64,000 nt of DNA, from contig CAZTPX010000022.1 in assembly GCA_964615095.1 (NCBI GenBank), positions 1 to 64,000 of the forward strand. Direction: 5' to 3'. Below the pieces are notes generated by a model. The model saw nothing but the letters and a program-made list of their open reading frames with translations. It was not told where the DNA came from and searched no databases. Position 1 is the first letter of the stretch; each line of letters opens with the position of its first letter. Positions 61,198-64,000 of the stretch are shown here, one piece after another. Position numbers and translations under genes: made by a program. Source of the stretch: JANXQG01 sp964615095. Lineage in GTDB: Bacteria; Planctomycetota; Planctomycetia; Pirellulales; Thermoguttaceae.

Positions 61198-62631
61198 TTA
61201 GTACCGATAATAATCCGGCTTGAACGGGCCGTTGACGGGCACCTTCAAGTACTCGGATTGCTTGGCCGTCAGCTTGGTGAGCTTCACGCCGAGCTGTTCC
61301 AGGTGCAAGCGGGCAACCTCCTCGTCCAAGTGCTTGGGCAGGCAATGGACACCCAAGGGATACTGCTCCGTCTCGGTCCATAGGGCAAGCTGGGCAAGGA
61401 CCTGATTGGTAAAGCTGTTGGACATCACGAACGACGGGTGGCCCGTGGCGCAGCCCAGATTCACCAGGCGGCCTTCGGCCAGCAGGAGGATCGAGTGGCC
61501 GTCGGGGAAGGTGTAGCGGTCCACCAGCGGCTTGATGTTCGTCTTCTTGATGTTCTTGTGGACGTTGAGCCAATTGACGTCGATCTCCAAGTCGAAGTGC
61601 CCGATGTTGCAGACGATGGCGTCGTTGGGCATCTTCTCCATGTGCGGGCCAAGGATGATGTCGCGGCAGCCAGTGCAGGTGACGAAGATGTTGCCCCGCG
61701 AGCAGGCTTCTTCCATGGTCGTGACCTCGAAGCCTTCCATGGCGGCTTGCAGGGCGCAGATGGGGTCGATCTCGGTGATGATCACGCGGGCGCCGTAGGA
61801 TCGCATGGAATGGGCGCAGCCCTTGCCCACGTCGCCGTAGCCGCAGATTACCACCACCTTGCCGGCGACCATGATGTCGGTCGCCCGCTTGACGCCGTCG
61901 GCCAGCGACTCGCGGCAGCCGTAGAGATTGTCGAACTTGCTCTTGGTCACCGAGTCGTTGACGTTGATCGCCGGGAACAGCAGCGCGCCGCGGCTGTGCA
62001 TGTCGTAGAGGCGGTGTACGCCGGTGGTGGTCTCTTCGCTCACGCCCAGGATATTGGCGGCCATGCGCGTGAACCGCTGCGGATCCTCGGCCAGGCTGCG
62101 GGCCAGCGTGGTGAGCAAGGCCTGCTCCTCTTCGTGTTCGGCCTTGGCGGAGTCCGGCACCGCGCCCTTGGCCTCGAAATCGACGCCCATGTGGACCAGC
62201 AACGTGAGGTCGCCACCGTCGTCCAAGAGCAGGTTTGGCCCCTCTTCACCCTTGAAGCTGAGGATTTGCGTGAGGATATTGTTCCAATAGGCCTGGAGTT
62301 GCTCGCCCTTCCAGGCGAAAACGGGCACGCCGGTGGCAGCGATGGCGGCGGCGGCGTGGTCTTGGGTCGAATAGATGTTGCAGCTCGTCCAGGTCACTTC
62401 CGCGCCGAGCTCGACGAGCGTCTCGATGAGGACGGCCGTCTGAATCGTCATGTGCAGGCAGCCGCAAATGCGGGCACCCGTCAGCGGCTTGCTCGCTCCG
62501 TACTTGCGACGCAAGGCCATGAGGCCGGGCATTTCGTTTTCGGCCAGTTCGATCTCCTTGCGGCCCCAGTCGGCCAGGGACATGTCGGCAACCTTGTACG
62601 GCAATTTCGTTTCAACCTGAGACACGGCCAT
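61198..62631 (-). CDS. ahcY: S-adenosylhomocysteinase
   Basis: Protein of 477 aa, the usual bacterial length, with AGGAGAGA directly before the ATG. N-terminal YKVADMSLADWGRKEIELAE and MTIQTAVLIETLVELGAEVT form the substrate domain. VVICGYGDVGKGCAHSMRSY is the NAD-binding loop. CNIGHFDLEIDVNWLN and the final KPDYYRY are family hallmarks. The roughly 40-residue insertion typical of bacterial AhcY (EEQALLTTLARSLAEDPQRF region) is present. It hydrolyses S-adenosylhomocysteine to adenosine and homocysteine, removing the product inhibitor of methyltransferases. No met or SAM-cycle genes adjoin it, so it appears monocistronic. Confidence 0.97.
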   Translation of the reverse strand: MAVSQVETKLPYKVADMSLADWGRKEIELAENEMPGLMALRRKYGASKPLTGARICGCLHMTIQTAVLIETLVELGAEVTWTSCNIYSTQDHAAAAIAATGVPVFAWKGEQLQAYWNNILTQILSFKGEEGPNLLLDDGGDLTLLVHMGVDFEAKGAVPDSAKAEHEEEQALLTTLARSLAEDPQRFTRMAANILGVSEETTTGVHRLYDMHSRGALLFPAINVNDSVTKSKFDNLYGCRESLADGVKRATDIMVAGKVVVICGYGDVGKGCAHSMRSYGARVIITEIDPICALQAAMEGFEVTTMEEACSRGNIFVTCTGCRDIILGPHMEKMPNDAIVCNIGHFDLEIDVNWLNVHKNIKKTNIKPLVDRYTFPDGHSILLLAEGRLVNLGCATGHPSFVMSNSFTNQVLAQLALWTETEQYPLGVHCLPKHLDEEVARLHLEQLGVKLTKLTAKQSEYLKVPVNGPFKPDYYRY

Positions 62632-62734
62632 TCTCTCCTAGAGGGAAAAACTGCTTTGAAACCGGCCCGGCAACCTGGACATTTCGTCCCGGCCGGCCGA
62701 TTCGAAACTTCTTCCGAAAATGTTTCGTCCCCAT

Positions 62735-62764
62735 ATCATAGAGTATGAATCAGGGGGCTGGCAA
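62735..62764 (-). promoter_or_regulatory. Predicted ahcY promoter
   Basis: Minus-strand TTGCCA at 62764-62759 and TATGAT at 62740-62735 separated by 18 bases, about 104 bases before the start codon. I looked for an SAH riboswitch in the leader and did not find its conserved core. Confidence 0.5.
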
Positions 62765-62781
62765 GGGAGCTTAGCACGAGC

Positions 62782-62908
62782 TTAGGACCGGCGAATCAAT
62801 AACTGTCGGAAGTCGACGCTGTAGGGGTGACTTTAGTCGCCCTATTGTCGAAGAGGGCGACTAAAGTCACCCCTACAACACGACACCTATTTATTCGCCG
62901 GTCCTTAA
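62782..62908. repeat. Nested palindromic repeat, TGTAGGGGTGACTTTAGTCG core
   Basis: Perfect 24-bp inner arms at 62820-62843 and 62854-62877. Outer arms TTAGGACCGGCGAAT (62782-62796) and ATTCGCCGGTCCTTAA (62893-62908) enclose it. It lies just upstream of the ahcY promoter. The remainder of the spacer to 63158 contains AT/GC-mixed sequence with no gene that I can support. Confidence 0.72.
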
Positions 62909-63158
62909 GGGGAACTAATGGCCGTACACCACGGGCGAAACAGGCCTTTTCCAAGTTTCGCATGAAAGAACTGGCAGAAATATGGTTGGCAGAACCTTGT
63001 AAGGAGCGCGGGGCACTCGCTTGCCAGTCATGGCGTCCCGGATTCGGAACGCCACGGAGGGCGTTCCCTACAGGAATACGGAAAGACCGCCAATCAGTAC
63101 GCTATCAGAATTGCCGGAACTGCGCAGGCTTGTTCCGGCCTACGCCTGCCGGCTAACT

Positions 63159-64000
63159 CTATCTGCGTACGAGGTCGTCCACTACGGCATAGGAGGTGGC
63201 TCGGGCATCGCCTAGATCGGTTTCGATGTGGATCGTCTTCACGACCCTGCCAAGCTCGGCCCCGGCGACGAACGTGACCGGCACGACATGCATCGTGCTG
63301 GCCTCGTCGGACGGGTTGGCGATCACAAAGGCGGCCTTGTCACTGGTGATGGACTTGATGCGAAACGGTTTGTCGGCCCGCACCACCAGTGGCTTGGTGA
63401 TCTTATCCCCGCTGTGTACGACGCCCAGGAACAGGTCGGCGGGACTGACAACCACGGTAGGCTGCACCTGCCCTTCCACCTGGATGGGCATCTGCCGCAT
63501 GCCGGGGTCGTCGGTTGTGAGGATGATGTGATTACTGATATAGCCCGGCGCGGCCCCGGCGGCAAGGCGGACGACAACGTCGTACCAGACTTGCCCGTTC
63601 TGTCGCGCCACGAGAACCGCTTGACCTTGCAAATTCGGATCGGAACAGTAGACACTTTGGATTTGCCAGTTGGGGAAGTCGGCGCGGTAGAGACGCACGC
63701 GAGCTTCCTTGGGCTTGCCCTGTTCGATGGTGCCGAACTGCAAGCTGGCCGGGTCCATCAAAACATTGCTGTGGACCAAGGCGCGGATCTGCAACTGCAC
63801 TTCGGCGTAATACGGCCGATCGATGGTCACTGTGAGCGTGGCAGCCCGCTGCCCCAGATGCGTGGCGCTGTTGAGATGGGCGATGATGGCGCCCGTTTCG
63901 TAGGTCTTGAGTGTGTGCTTGTCGTTAGCGACATAGGGAGTGGTACACCCGCAACTGGTGCGAACCGAAGCGATGTGTATGTCGTCCTGGTACTTGTTCG
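63159..64000 (-). CDS. DUF1573 domain protein, 5'-partial
   Basis: The frame remains open to the right edge; a GTG at 63830 is internal, because upstream codons read NKYQDDIHIASVRTSCGCTT without a stop. SCGCTTP is the characteristic cysteine motif of DUF1573, an Ig-like beta-sandwich domain found in secreted proteins. Two or three such sandwiches follow (LQFGTIEQGKPKEARVRLYR; HIILTTDDPGMRQMPIQVEG; VVVSPADLFLGVVHSGDKIT). The N-terminal signal peptide must lie outside the window. Function unknown; likely envelope-associated. About 280 residues are visible. Confidence 0.85.
   Translation of the reverse strand, partial: NKYQDDIHIASVRTSCGCTTPYVANDKHTLKTYETGAIIAHLNSATHLGQRAATLTVTIDRPYYAEVQLQIRALVHSNVLMDPASLQFGTIEQGKPKEARVRLYRADFPNWQIQSVYCSDPNLQGQAVLVARQNGQVWYDVVVRLAAGAAPGYISNHIILTTDDPGMRQMPIQVEGQVQPTVVVSPADLFLGVVHSGDKITKPLVVRADKPFRIKSITSDKAAFVIANPSDEASTMHVVPVTFVAGAELGRVVKTIHIETDLGDARATSYAVVDDLVRR

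Noticed and set aside
62632..62760. SAH or SAM riboswitch before ahcY
   Set aside because: I could not find the conserved core sequences of known SAH/SAM riboswitches in the leader.

Overview
The window is high-GC chromosomal DNA from a planctomycete, probably a Pirellulales-type lineage. This is inferred from gene content: a cytochrome c/WD40/DUF1549-DUF1553 protein paired with a DUF1501 protein, an ECF sigma factor followed by a kinase with an N-terminal zinc-ligand motif, a giant surface-type protein with an LEPR-XLL-like N-terminus, a TAT-exported Gfo/Idh/MocA oxidoreductase, secreted leucine-rich-repeat and DUF1573 proteins, and abundant intergenic hairpin repeats. There are no rRNA or tRNA genes, complete insertion sequences, phage genes or CRISPR arrays that I can see.

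Layout. 1-7.7 kb: metabolic and regulatory genes (a 5'-truncated ADP-forming acyl-CoA synthetase, a YkgJ-type Cys-cluster protein, a lone receiver domain, an HTH regulator, a secreted isochorismatase-like hydrolase, a methyltransferase, a DRE-TIM aldolase and a histidine phosphatase). 7.7-10 kb: an accessory patch with an unrecognised gene, a small frameshifted gene, and a DUF433/DUF5615 toxin-antitoxin pair whose toxin is interrupted by an amber codon. 10.2-12 kb: hisI-hisG-RidA on the minus strand. 12.3-18 kb: a short GT2 domain, an HTH regulator, a CPBP membrane protease, an oxidoreductase and an LRR protein, separated by hairpin elements. 18.1-19.7 kb has no convincing gene.

19.7-41.4 kb is a single 7,235-codon gene. 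It encodes six tandem beta-helix modules (about 548 aa each, one shortened to about 407), a further beta-helix, CARDB/PPC/TIG-like domains, nine carboxypeptidase-regulatory-like domains, a helical island, about sixteen Ig-like (Big_3-type) domains and an autotransporter-associated strand repeat. It is followed by an ECF sigma factor and a membrane serine/threonine kinase.

44.6-63.2 kb is almost all minus strand: a DUF1501 + cytochrome/DUF1549/DUF1553 pair, two translationally coupled secreted proteins (a GATase-like protein and a putative glycoside-hydrolase-like barrel), a small ParB-like protein, a BlaI/BlaR1-type repressor/protease pair with two dyad operators visible in the sequence, and ahcY. 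The exception is a plus-strand secreted protein with a homopolymer frameshift. A DUF1573 protein runs off the right edge.

The most interesting signals are: (1) the giant repeat gene, including an internal module deletion and palindromic repeats translated in frame near its C-terminus; (2) the BlaI/BlaR1-like system whose sensor part is built from carboxypeptidase-regulatory-like domains instead of a penicillin-binding domain, with paired TGCAGA-N4-TCTGCA operators around its promoter; (3) a family of nested palindromic elements, one with an 11-bp direct repeat that looks like a target-site duplication. All family assignments are from reading motifs; no database search was run.
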